Shown piece after piece: positions 1-6,013 of a stretch of 8,699 nucleotides of DNA. The stretch's first letter is position 1, and every line of letters begins with the position of its first letter. Both the position numbers and the translations under genes were made by a program. The notes below the pieces were generated by a model. The model saw only the letters and a program-made list of their open reading frames with translations, was not told the origin of the DNA and made no database searches. The stretch is from JAGOEF01 sp029564465 (lineage in GTDB: Bacteria; Bacteroidota; Bacteroidia; Bacteroidales; ML635J-15): positions 1 to 8,699 of the forward strand of contig JAKQPY010000235.1 of NCBI GenBank assembly GCA_029564465.1, read 5' to 3'.

Positions 1-401
1 TGGCCTAAAGGCTTCGACACATCAATGGCACGTATCATGGCATCAATCTCGTCGAGACTGAGAACCACCGGAAGTTTTCGCCCGATTTTCGGGGTTTCAA
101 GCAATAACGAAGGATCGTTCTGAATAATTCCTTCAATCTCCAGAAAACGAAAAAATGACTTCAGTGCCGAAACAATTCTGGCCTGACTTCGTGCGCACAA
201 TCCCAATCCATTCAGGTATTCGAGAAAATCCTTCAGGTGCTGCAGTCTGAGATCAGACATTGAACCCTTTATTTCAGCGATAATACAATACTGTTGTAAC
301 TTACTGACATCAGCCAGATAAGCCTCGACAGAATTGCCCGAAAGTGATTTTTCGAGCATCAGGTAGTTTCGAAACTGCTTCAGATAAATATCATTAATCA
401 T
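1..401 (-). CDS. xerD: Tyrosine recombinase XerD-like, N-terminal 133 codons (runs off left edge)
   Basis: Reading the minus strand from an ATG at 401-399 gives an open frame to the window edge. Residues 1 to about 85 look like the SAM-like, core-binding N-terminal domain of Xer/phage-type integrases: it opens MINDIYLKQFRNYLMLEKSL and has a G-N-S-V-E-A-Y helix. A linker then contains PKIGRKLP followed by VLSLDEID, typical of the hinge into the catalytic domain. The catalytic Arg, His and Tyr residues lie outside the window, so activity cannot be judged. XerC/XerD proteins resolve chromosome dimers at dif during cell division. The XerD rather than XerC label is by overall resemblance and is less sure than the family. 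The start has no Shine-Dalgarno sequence. The gene is divergent from aroQ and nothing suggests an integrase of a mobile element. Confidence 0.85.
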   Translation of the reverse strand, partial: MINDIYLKQFRNYLMLEKSLSGNSVEAYLADVSKLQQYCIIAEIKGSMSDLRLQHLKDFLEYLNGLGLCARSQARIVSALKSFFRFLEIEGIIQNDPSLLLETPKIGRKLPVVLSLDEIDAMIRAIDVSKPLG

Positions 402-428
402 AATACTGCCAAATTAATAAAAATCATT

Positions 429-436
429 TACATTTG
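429..436 (+). promoter_or_regulatory. Probable -7 box of the aroQ promoter (TACATTTG)
   Basis: TACATTTG matches the Bacteroidota sigma-factor -7 consensus TAnnTTTG exactly. It lies 14 bases before the aroQ ATG, so transcription would start near 440 and leave a leader of only about 10 bases. No good -33 TTG is present at the usual distance; CTG at 406-408 is the nearest. The position and the match support it, but it is a short motif in A/T-rich DNA. Confidence 0.55.
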
Positions 437-450
437 TATTTTCTATAAAA

Positions 451-876
451 ATGAAGAATATTCTCATCATAAACGGCCCTAATCTTAACTTACTGGGCAT
501 CAGAGAACCCGGTATTTACGGCTCGGGAAGCTGGGAGAACTGTATGGCTGCTATCAGAAAAGAATTCGACAATCATTCTGTTGACTATTACCACAGCAAC
601 TACGAAGGCGATCTGGTGCAGGCCATTCAAGCAGCCATGAGCAGCTATTCAGGAATTGTGCTTAATGCAGGGGCTTTCACCCATACTTCGGTTGCATTAC
701 GCGATGCCATTGCAGCCTGCAGTATTCCTGTGATTGAAGTTCATATCTCGAATACCTCAGCCCGAGAATATTTCAGACAAAATTCTCTGACGGCACCGGT
801 GTGTAAAGGGGTAATATCGGGGTTTGGAACCGATTCTTACAAACTGGCCATACATTACCTTATTAACTTATTATAG
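451..876 (+). CDS. aroQ: Type II 3-dehydroquinate dehydratase (AroQ)
   Basis: This cytoplasmic enzyme converts 3-dehydroquinate to 3-dehydroshikimate, the third step of the shikimate pathway to aromatic amino acids. At 141 residues it has the usual type II length. All the family landmarks are visible: NGPNLNLLG at 8-16, then R18 and the catalytic Tyr23 in REPGIYG; N72 in LNAGAFTHTS; SVALRDA at 80-86; the catalytic His98 in IEVHISN; and R105 and R109 in AREYFR. The substrate-loop and active-site residues therefore appear intact. HSNYEG at 48-53 replaces the more usual QSNxEG, a small change. The ATG lies just after a probable -7 box, without a Shine-Dalgarno sequence. A membrane protein gene follows after 4 bases and is probably co-transcribed. 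Confidence 0.96.
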   Translation: MKNILIINGPNLNLLGIREPGIYGSGSWENCMAAIRKEFDNHSVDYYHSNYEGDLVQAIQAAMSSYSGIVLNAGAFTHTSVALRDAIAACSIPVIEVHISNTSAREYFRQNSLTAPVCKGVISGFGTDSYKLAIHYLINLL

Positions 877-880
877 ACCC

Positions 881-1405
881 ATGGAACAACAAAGAACCAT
901 TACGAAAATCAGAACCTTACGGATAACCGTGATGTTTTCGCTGCTATTGCTCGCCTATGGCGTTTTTATGGGCATTTTTCTCGAAATGAACAAGGAAAAT
1001 CTCGTACGCATGTTACGCAACAAAGCAGGTCAGGTGTTGTCGTCGAAATACGAAAGCAATATGACCTATGCCATTAAAGTCTGCGACAATGCTTTCGATT
1101 ATCTGGTAAAATCACAGCAAAATGCCATTTTATTTGGTTTACTCGGTTTGGTTTCGGTGGTTTATTTGGTTAGAATGCCAATAACACAACGGCAAAAATC
1201 ACTATCAAGCCTATTGATGATTTTTGGGGCCAGCATGCTTACACTGTACTACCTCATGGTTGGGGTAATGCTTCCCGAAATGGCAAAACTTCAGGATGTA
1301 AAATCGTTTTTAAGCTGGCTGTTATATCCTTCGGTAGTAATTTTCGGTTTGGGCACCCTGCTGGTATTATACCATAGTTTTCGGAAAATTGTGGTCGAAA
1401 GCTAA
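881..1405 (+). CDS. Unrecognised four-helix integral membrane protein
   Basis: I do not recognise this 174-residue protein. I chose the ATG at 881 because the frame's earlier ATG at 824 lies inside aroQ and would add 19 residues read from aroQ codons; from 881 the gene starts 4 bases after the aroQ stop. Hydrophobic segments at about 17-34, 82-98, 109-130 and 144-164 predict four membrane helices. The basic N-terminus (TKIRTLR) and C-terminus (HSFRK) would both lie in the cytoplasm. Residues 35-81 form a polar, helix-prone loop on the outer side with one cysteine (C68) and seven Lys/Arg residues. There is no signal peptidase site, catalytic motif or nucleotide-binding motif. The tight spacing suggests co-expression with aroQ but says little about function. 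No terminator is visible between it and rpsO. Confidence 0.75.
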   Translation: MEQQRTITKIRTLRITVMFSLLLLAYGVFMGIFLEMNKENLVRMLRNKAGQVLSSKYESNMTYAIKVCDNAFDYLVKSQQNAILFGLLGLVSVVYLVRMPITQRQKSLSSLLMIFGASMLTLYYLMVGVMLPEMAKLQDVKSFLSWLLYPSVVIFGLGTLLVLYHSFRKIVVES

Positions 1406-1412
1406 ATAATTA

Positions 1413-1442
1413 TTGACATTACGAAAAATTACAATATATTTG
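1413..1442 (+). promoter_or_regulatory. rpsO promoter, Bacteroidota type (TTG, 19 bp, TATATTTG)
   Basis: TTG at 1413-1415 and TATATTTG at 1435-1442 are separated by 19 bases, matching the Bacteroidota consensus of a -33 TTG and a -7 TAnnTTTG box at the right spacing. Transcription would start near 1446, giving a leader of about 25 bases before the rpsO ATG at 1472. This is the most complete promoter in the window, as expected for a ribosomal protein gene. Confidence 0.8.
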
Positions 1443-1471
1443 CAGGCTTATTTTTAACTATTAATTTTATT

Positions 1472-1747
1472 ATGAACAATTATTTAGACGCAGAAAAGAA
1501 AGTTGAAATCTTTTCGAAGTACGGAAAGTCTAATAGCGACACCGGATCTCCCGAGAGCCAGATTGCCCTATTTTCCTACCGTATCAATCACCTTACCGAG
1601 CACCTGAAGCTGAACAAAAAAGACTTCGGTACCCAGAGGGCATTGATAAAGCTGGTAGGTAAGAGAAGGCGTCTTCTTGATTATTTACACAAGAATGATA
1701 TCGAAAGATATAGGGCAATTGTTGCGGAATTAAAACTCCGTCGCTAA
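1472..1747 (+). CDS. rpsO: 30S ribosomal protein S15
   Basis: S15 binds the central domain of 16S rRNA early in small-subunit assembly and contributes to a bridge with the 50S subunit. The 91 residues are close to the usual 88-89. Signature parts are TGSPESQIA at 24-32, the helix RINHLTEHL with H44, KKD at 49-51, and the basic C-terminal LVGKRRRLLDYL followed by a terminal LRR. The counterparts of E. coli rRNA contacts His41 and Asp48 are kept (H44, D51), while Ser51 becomes Thr54. The start has no Shine-Dalgarno sequence but an A/T-rich upstream region. It has its own promoter and a strong terminator, and pnp lies 66 bases downstream in the familiar rpsO-pnp order. Confidence 0.98.
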   Translation: MNNYLDAEKKVEIFSKYGKSNSDTGSPESQIALFSYRINHLTEHLKLNKKDFGTQRALIKLVGKRRRLLDYLHKNDIERYRAIVAELKLRR

Positions 1748-1754
1748 GACAAAC

Positions 1755-1790
1755 AAAGAGAGGCAATGCAATACGGTTGCCTCTCTTTTT
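1755..1790 (+). terminator. Intrinsic terminator after rpsO
   Basis: A perfect 12-bp stem (1755-1766 with 1777-1788) closes a 10-base loop and ends in a run of T. It begins 7 bases after the rpsO stop codon. It should end most rpsO transcripts before pnp, with any read-through feeding pnp. Confidence 0.88.
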
Positions 1791-1813
1791 ATACAGAAAC
1801 TTAACTTAACCGA

Positions 1814-3967
1814 ATGAATATGTACAATGAGATTAAAAAGATTATCACGCTGAATGATGGACGTGAGATCGAAATTTCCACCGGCAAACTGGCCAAGCAA
1901 GCGCATGGATCAGTTGTGGTGAAGATGGGTAAAACCATGTTGCTGGCCACTGTAGTGTCGGCCGAAGAAGCAAAAGCTGATGTTGATTTTATGCCTCTCT
2001 CAGTAGAGTATCGCGAAAAATACGCAGCTGTTGGTCGTTTCCCTGGTGGTTTCCTGAAAAGAGAAGGCCGGCCTTCGGATTACGAAATTCTGGTGTCGCG
2101 TTTGGTCGACAGGGCTCTGAGACCCTTGTTCCCCGAAGATTACCATGCCGAAACCTTTGTGAACATTTACCTGATATCAGCTGATAAAGACGATATGCCC
2201 GATGCACTGGCCGGATTGGCAGCATCAGCAGCATTAAGCGTAAGCGATATTCCTTTTCACGGACCCATTTCGGAAGTACGCGTGGCCCGCATTAACGGAC
2301 AACTGGTAATTAACCCCGGTGTGAAAATGCTGGAAGAGGCCGATATCGATATGATTGTGGCCGCCACTATCGACAATATTATGATGGTTGAAGGTGAAAT
2401 GAGCGAAGTGTCGGAAGCCGATATGATTGAGGCTATTATGTTTGCCCACGAAGCCATCAAAGAGCAATGTAAAGTTCAGCTCGAACTCACCGAATTAACT
2501 GCAAAAACAGTAAAAAGAACCTACTGCCACGAAAATAATGACGAAGATCTGCGGCAGAAGGTGTACAACGAAACCTACGACAAAACCCTGGCGGTTGCCA
2601 AACGAATTATTACCAATAAAGCAGAACGTCTTGCCGCTTTCGACGCCATTATGGATGAGTTTCTGAAGCAATATACCGAAGAAGAACTGGTAACCGTAAA
2701 ACCGCTGGTGAAACGCTATTACCACGATGTTCATAAAAAAGCCGTTCGCCGCATGATTCTCGATGACAGCATCCGTCTCGACGGACGCAAACTCGACGAA
2801 ATCAGACCAATATGGTGTGAGGTTGATTACCTTCCCGGTTCGCATGGTTCGGCAGTATTTACCCGTGGCGAAACCCAATCGCTCACTGCCATTACGCTGG
2901 GCAATAAACTTGATGAGCAAATGATTGACGGTGCCATGATCGAAGGATTCGAAAAATTTATCCTGCACTATAATTTCCCGCCGTTCTCTACCGGTGAAGC
3001 CCGCCCTGTACGTGGAGTCGGCCGTCGCGAAATCGGCCACGGGAATCTGGCTCACCGCGCCCTGAAACGGATGTTACCGGCCAAAGGTCCCGACTTCCCC
3101 TATACCCTCAGGGTGGTTTCCGACATCCTCGAATCGAACGGTTCATCTTCGATGGCTACCGTCTGTGCCGGAACCCTGGCGCTTATGGACGGCGGTGTTC
3201 CCATGAAAAAACCCGTTTCAGGGATTGCCATGGGTTTAATATCGGATAGTGAAACAAAAAAATACGCTGTACTCAGCGATATTTTGGGAGACGAAGACCA
3301 TTTGGGCGATATGGACTTTAAAGTTACCGGAACCAAAGATGGGATAACCGCAACTCAAATGGATATTAAAGTTGATGGACTCTCCTACGAAGTGCTGTCG
3401 AAAGCACTTGAGCAGGCACGCCTTGGTCGTATGCACATTCTGGGCAAAATGCTCGAAGTACTTCCTGAGCCCCGTAAAGAATACAAACCTCATGCTCCGC
3501 GAATATTTACGATGCTGATAAACAAAGACCAGATTGGTTCGGTAATTGGCCCGGGTGGAAAAATTATTCAGGGTATTCAGGCCGACACCAATACCGTGAT
3601 TTCGATTGAAGAAGTGGGTAATAAAGGCGTGGTCGAAATCAGTGCAGGTAATGCCGACGATTTGGCTGCTGCACTGGCCAAAGTGCGTTCTATTGTTGCC
3701 CTTCCTGAAGTAAACGAAGTGTACAACGGAAAAGTAAAATCGATTATGGCTTACGGCGCTTTTGTCGAAATAATGCCTGGTCACGAAGGCCTGCTGCACA
3801 TTTCGGAAATTGACTGGAAACGCCTGCGTACTGTTGATGAAGTGCTGAAAGAAGGTCAGATGGTTGAAGTAAAACTTCTCGAAATTGATGAGAAAACCGG
3901 TAAGATGCGTCTGAGCCGCAAAGCACTCCTGCCCAGACCTCCTAAAGAAGAAACAAAAGAAGGTTAA
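1814..3967 (+). CDS. pnp: Polyribonucleotide nucleotidyltransferase (PNPase)
   Basis: This 3'-to-5' phosphorolytic exoribonuclease takes part in mRNA decay and RNA quality control and can also add nucleotides. The 717 residues show the full order: first RNase PH-like domain (about 10-145, with GRFPGGFLKREGR), an all-helical linker (about 240-320), the second, catalytic RNase PH-like domain (about 330-550), a KH domain (about 563-625, GPGGK motif with G579 to G582) and an S1 domain (about 635-705, with AYGAFVE and HEGLLHISE). The catalytic block DILGDEDHLGDMDFK is complete; D495, D501 and K503 correspond to E. coli D486, D492 and K494. The E. coli-type FFRR motif reads FLKR, similar to what I recall from Bacteroidota. 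After S1 there is only a short basic-acidic tail and no obvious RNase E-binding extension. An ATG at 1820 is an alternative start. No clear promoter is seen between the rpsO terminator and the start. Confidence 0.98.
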   Translation: MNMYNEIKKIITLNDGREIEISTGKLAKQAHGSVVVKMGKTMLLATVVSAEEAKADVDFMPLSVEYREKYAAVGRFPGGFLKREGRPSDYEILVSRLVDRALRPLFPEDYHAETFVNIYLISADKDDMPDALAGLAASAALSVSDIPFHGPISEVRVARINGQLVINPGVKMLEEADIDMIVAATIDNIMMVEGEMSEVSEADMIEAIMFAHEAIKEQCKVQLELTELTAKTVKRTYCHENNDEDLRQKVYNETYDKTLAVAKRIITNKAERLAAFDAIMDEFLKQYTEEELVTVKPLVKRYYHDVHKKAVRRMILDDSIRLDGRKLDEIRPIWCEVDYLPGSHGSAVFTRGETQSLTAITLGNKLDEQMIDGAMIEGFEKFILHYNFPPFSTGEARPVRGVGRREIGHGNLAHRALKRMLPAKGPDFPYTLRVVSDILESNGSSSMATVCAGTLALMDGGVPMKKPVSGIAMGLISDSETKKYAVLSDILGDEDHLGDMDFKVTGTKDGITATQMDIKVDGLSYEVLSKALEQARLGRMHILGKMLEVLPEPRKEYKPHAPRIFTMLINKDQIGSVIGPGGKIIQGIQADTNTVISIEEVGNKGVVEISAGNADDLAAALAKVRSIVALPEVNEVYNGKVKSIMAYGAFVEIMPGHEGLLHISEIDWKRLRTVDEVLKEGQMVEVKLLEIDEKTGKMRLSRKALLPRPPKEETKEG

Positions 3968-3970
3968 TAC

Positions 3971-4000
3971 AAAAAGGCGCTTAGAAATAAGCGTCTTTTT
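3971..4000. terminator. Shared bidirectional terminator of pnp and miaA
   Basis: Arms 3971-3983 and 3988-4000 pair over 13 bp with a single imperfect position (G-U on the pnp transcript, A-C on the miaA transcript) around a GAAA loop. The 5' arm starts with a run of A and the 3' arm ends in a run of T continuing to 4003, so both convergent transcripts get a U tract. It starts 4 bases past the pnp stop and contains the miaA stop codon (3983-3981). Confidence 0.85.
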
Positions 4001-4898
4001 TTTGAAGCATATAATTCAGTTTTTCGTCGAACGACCCATCAGGATCGATCCAGTGAATTTTGGTTCCGTTACGCTCCATCCGGCGAAACCATGTCATCTG
4101 TCGCTTTGCAAACTGATGAATGGCTGTATTGAGCTGGCCAAACATTTCGTTGCGGGATAGTTTGCCCGAAAGATGTAACGACAAATACTTGTATTCGAGC
4201 CCATAGTATTCCATATCTTCGTGGCTGAGACCCTTGTCGAGCAGTCGCCGGGCTTCTTCAATCATGCCGTTTTCGAGTCGTTCGGTCAATCGGGCTGTGA
4301 TGCGGCTGCGCCGTGTATCCCGATCGTATGCCACACCAAAAATCAAGGTTTTTAACTTCGAGGGCACCTGTTTCATTTCGCCGTGATGTTTTTCGAAATC
4401 GGCAATTTCGATGGCACGCACAGCCCGTTTAATCGTATCGGTATCGGTATGGTTATGTAGTTTACGATAGCCTGACAAAATATCCGACAATTCGGTAAGG
4501 CTTTTACCCTCTAGTTTACTTCTTAGTTCATCGTTGGCAGGCACACGCAGCATCACGAAATTATTCAAAACCGCTTCGAGGTATAACCCGCTACCACCAC
4601 ACAGAACAGGAAACTTTGCACGCGAAACAATATCATCATAGGTTTTCTCGAAATCACGGGTAAATTCAAACACGTTATATTTATCGCCCGGATTACAAAT
4701 GTCGATCAGGTGACAAGGTACAACTACACCACCGACAGTATAGTCTCCAATATCTTTGCCGGTTCCGATATCCATACCCACATACACCTGACGGCTGTCG
4801 GCACTGATGACCTCACCGCCGATCCGCGATGCCAGATGAGCAGCAAGAGCCGTTTTCCCGGCTGCTGTATGACCCAATATGCAAATCAAATTGTTCAA
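3981..4898 (-). CDS. miaA: tRNA dimethylallyltransferase (MiaA)
   Basis: MiaA transfers a dimethylallyl group to N6 of A37 in tRNAs that read codons starting with U, which supports reading accuracy. The 305 residues carry the family motifs: P-loop GHTAAGKT at 9-16; SADSRQVY at 32-39 with the presumed general base D34; MDIGTGKD at 42-49; PCHLIDI at 61-67; GGSGLY at 101-106; and the C-terminal KRQMTWFR at 265-272. Several positions differ from the common form (GPTASGKT, GTAKP, PHHLID, GGTGLY), in the style I associate with one Bacteroidota branch of MiaA. The start is a TTG at 4898-4896: no upstream in-frame ATG exists before a stop at 4943-4941, and the first internal Met (42) lies after the P-loop. 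A second TTG at 4889-4887 is possible. The gene diverges from the one at 4981 and converges on pnp. Confidence 0.95.
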   Translation of the reverse strand: MNNLICILGHTAAGKTALAAHLASRIGGEVISADSRQVYVGMDIGTGKDIGDYTVGGVVVPCHLIDICNPGDKYNVFEFTRDFEKTYDDIVSRAKFPVLCGGSGLYLEAVLNNFVMLRVPANDELRSKLEGKSLTELSDILSGYRKLHNHTDTDTIKRAVRAIEIADFEKHHGEMKQVPSKLKTLIFGVAYDRDTRRSRITARLTERLENGMIEEARRLLDKGLSHEDMEYYGLEYKYLSLHLSGKLSRNEMFGQLNTAIHQFAKRQMTWFRRMERNGTKIHWIDPDGSFDEKLNYMLQKKDAYF

Positions 4899-4941
4899 AC
4901 CGATTGTTGATAATGCTTCGGTAAAATTATGAAAATTCGAT

Positions 4942-4949
4942 TAATTTTG
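4942..4949 (+). promoter_or_regulatory. Probable -7 box for the 4981-5986 gene pair (TAATTTTG)
   Basis: TAATTTTG matches TAnnTTTG exactly and lies 31 bases before the GTG start at 4981, giving a predicted leader of about 28 bases. A convincing -33 TTG is missing at the right distance: the sequence about 21 bases upstream reads TTCG, and the TTG copies at 4904-4909 are too far away. It sits in the 82-bp divergent gap with miaA. Confidence 0.5.
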
Positions 4950-4980
4950 CAGGGTCTGTAACATTTAGATAAATCGAATC

Positions 4981-5541
4981 GTGGCGCTTTTCTGGCAACA
5001 TATCAGGCTGCTGTTTTTTAACCCCCCGAAAGCATGGCGGAGTATTAAAAAACAAAACCACAACTTTGGCTTTCTCTACTGGAGAATGGCTTTTGTTATG
5101 ATTGCCCTGACCAGTGTCTGCCTTTTCGTGGGTGAATCGCTTTCGACTGCCAGTACCGCCTCGGGCTTTTATATTCTGGCTGATGCCTTGCTTTACTTAG
5201 TATCAAATATGCTGGCTTTTTTTATTACAGCCAAAACCATAAACGCCATCATTCCCAATTACGGAGGTAAAAAAGACCTCGCAAAAACGGGTTATCTGCT
5301 GTTCTATACCATGGCACCCTTTTATATGGTGATGGCTGTAAAATTTATTTTTCCCAGCTTGTTATTTTTACTACTGTTGCCTGTTTATTGCCTCGTTGTA
5401 TATTATTATGGTGTGCGGCAGATGATGAACTTTGCCGCTGAAAACAAAACTGCTTATTATCTGGTTTCGTTGCTAATAATTATCGGCATACATGTGATTG
5501 CCTATTTTGTGTTCAATGTAGCCGTATTAAAACTTGTGTAA
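4981..5541 (+). CDS. YIP1-like multi-spanning membrane protein
   Basis: The 186-residue protein resembles the bacterial YIP1 (PF04893-like) group. A short amphipathic N-terminus has the R..FFNPPKAW..I pattern (9-22), followed by about five hydrophobic segments at roughly 34-51, 64-86, 104-122, 125-144 and 159-181. The short loop YGGKKDLAKTGYLL at 94-107 before the third segment resembles the conserved FGG..-type loop of the family. The molecular role of bacterial members is not established, so none is proposed. The start is GTG at 4981: an in-frame stop at 4966-4968 excludes an upstream start, and the next Met (36) would remove the N-terminal motif. A probable -7 box precedes it. smpB begins 4 bases after its stop, so the two are probably one transcript. 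Family assignment is by pattern and is moderate. Confidence 0.72.
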   Translation: MALFWQHIRLLFFNPPKAWRSIKKQNHNFGFLYWRMAFVMIALTSVCLFVGESLSTASTASGFYILADALLYLVSNMLAFFITAKTINAIIPNYGGKKDLAKTGYLLFYTMAPFYMVMAVKFIFPSLLFLLLLPVYCLVVYYYGVRQMMNFAAENKTAYYLVSLLIIIGIHVIAYFVFNVAVLKLV

Positions 5542-5545
5542 GGTG

Positions 5546-5986
5546 ATGCAACAGGTTCAGAAATACAAAAACAAAAAAGCCTATTTCCAGTACGAGCTGA
5601 ATGAGGTGCTGGTAGCCGGTATACAACTCAAGGGCACCGAAATTAAATCGATACGCGATGGCAAAGTGAGTTTTACCGACGCTTTCTGCCAGATCGACAA
5701 CGGTGAAATGTGGGTAAAAGGACTACATATTTCGGAATACGTGCTGGGCACATGCAACAACCACGACCCGAAACGCGATCGTAAGCTCCTGCTCAGCAAA
5801 CGCGAAATAAGGCAATGGCAACGCAAAGTGAACGAAAAAGGCTTTACGATTATTCCCGTATCACTATTTATCGACGAAAACGGACGTGCCAAACTCGAAA
5901 TTGCACTTGCCCGCGGTAAAAAGCAATTCGACAAGCGCGAATCCATCAAGAAAAAAGACATTCAGCGCGACATGGAGCGGCAGTGA
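5546..5986 (+). CDS. smpB: SsrA-binding protein SmpB
   Basis: SmpB binds tmRNA (ssrA) and brings it to ribosomes stalled on broken mRNA, where its C-terminal tail enters the empty mRNA channel. The 146 residues show the whole family pattern: NKKAYFQYEL at 9-18; AGIQLKGTEIKSIRDGK at 24-40; GEMW and HISEY at 53-65; HDPKRDRKLLLSKREI at 73-88; and the C-terminal GKKQFDKRE at 124-132 with a basic helical tail to 146. I chose ATG 5546, which lies 4 bases after the previous stop. TTG at 5534 and GTG at 5543 are in frame upstream but would add only non-conserved residues and, for the TTG, overlap the previous gene. The tmRNA gene itself is not in this window. The gene converges on the M16 peptidase gene with a 10-base gap. 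Confidence 0.97.
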   Translation: MQQVQKYKNKKAYFQYELNEVLVAGIQLKGTEIKSIRDGKVSFTDAFCQIDNGEMWVKGLHISEYVLGTCNNHDPKRDRKLLLSKREIRQWQRKVNEKGFTIIPVSLFIDENGRAKLEIALARGKKQFDKRESIKKKDIQRDMERQ

Positions 5987-5991
5987 CCAAG

Positions 5992-6013
5992 GCTTATTAC
6001 TTCCCGAATAAGC
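5992..6013. terminator. Weak hairpin between convergent smpB and M16 peptidase genes
   Basis: GCTTATT at 5992-5998 pairs with AATAAGC at 6007-6013 around an 8-base loop, across the stop codon of the minus-strand gene. The stem is short and A/T-rich, and no good T run follows on either strand, so a role as terminator is only suggested by its place between convergent gene ends. Confidence 0.25.

Noticed and set aside
1..401. Integrase gene as a sign of a mobile element or genomic island
   Set aside because: The sequence resembles housekeeping XerD, it neighbours aroQ, and there is no tRNA, attachment repeat or other phage-like gene nearby.
410..417. TTAATTTG on the minus strand as a -7 box for xerD
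   Set aside because: It misses the conserved A at position 2 and has no -33 TTG, and it lies only 8 bases from the ATG. It is too weak to annotate.
824..880. Extended start of the membrane protein gene at ATG 824
   Set aside because: It lies inside the end of aroQ in another frame. The 19 added residues have no membrane or signal character, and ATG 881 directly follows the aroQ stop.
2495..3799. Long open frames on the minus strand opposite pnp (2495-3055 and 3236-3799)
   Set aside because: They lie wholly antisense to the conserved pnp domains, and their translations show no family motif. They look like composition shadows of the coding strand.
4922..4929. TAATTTTA on the minus strand as a -7 box for miaA
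   Set aside because: It matches 7 of 8 positions but lacks the final G, and the region is A/T-rich with no -33 element in place.
402..5996. Intergenic gaps searched for tRNA, small RNA, riboswitch or CRISPR repeats
   Set aside because: The gaps are 4 to 82 bases long and hold only promoter boxes and hairpins. No cloverleaf, repeat array or long structured leader is visible.
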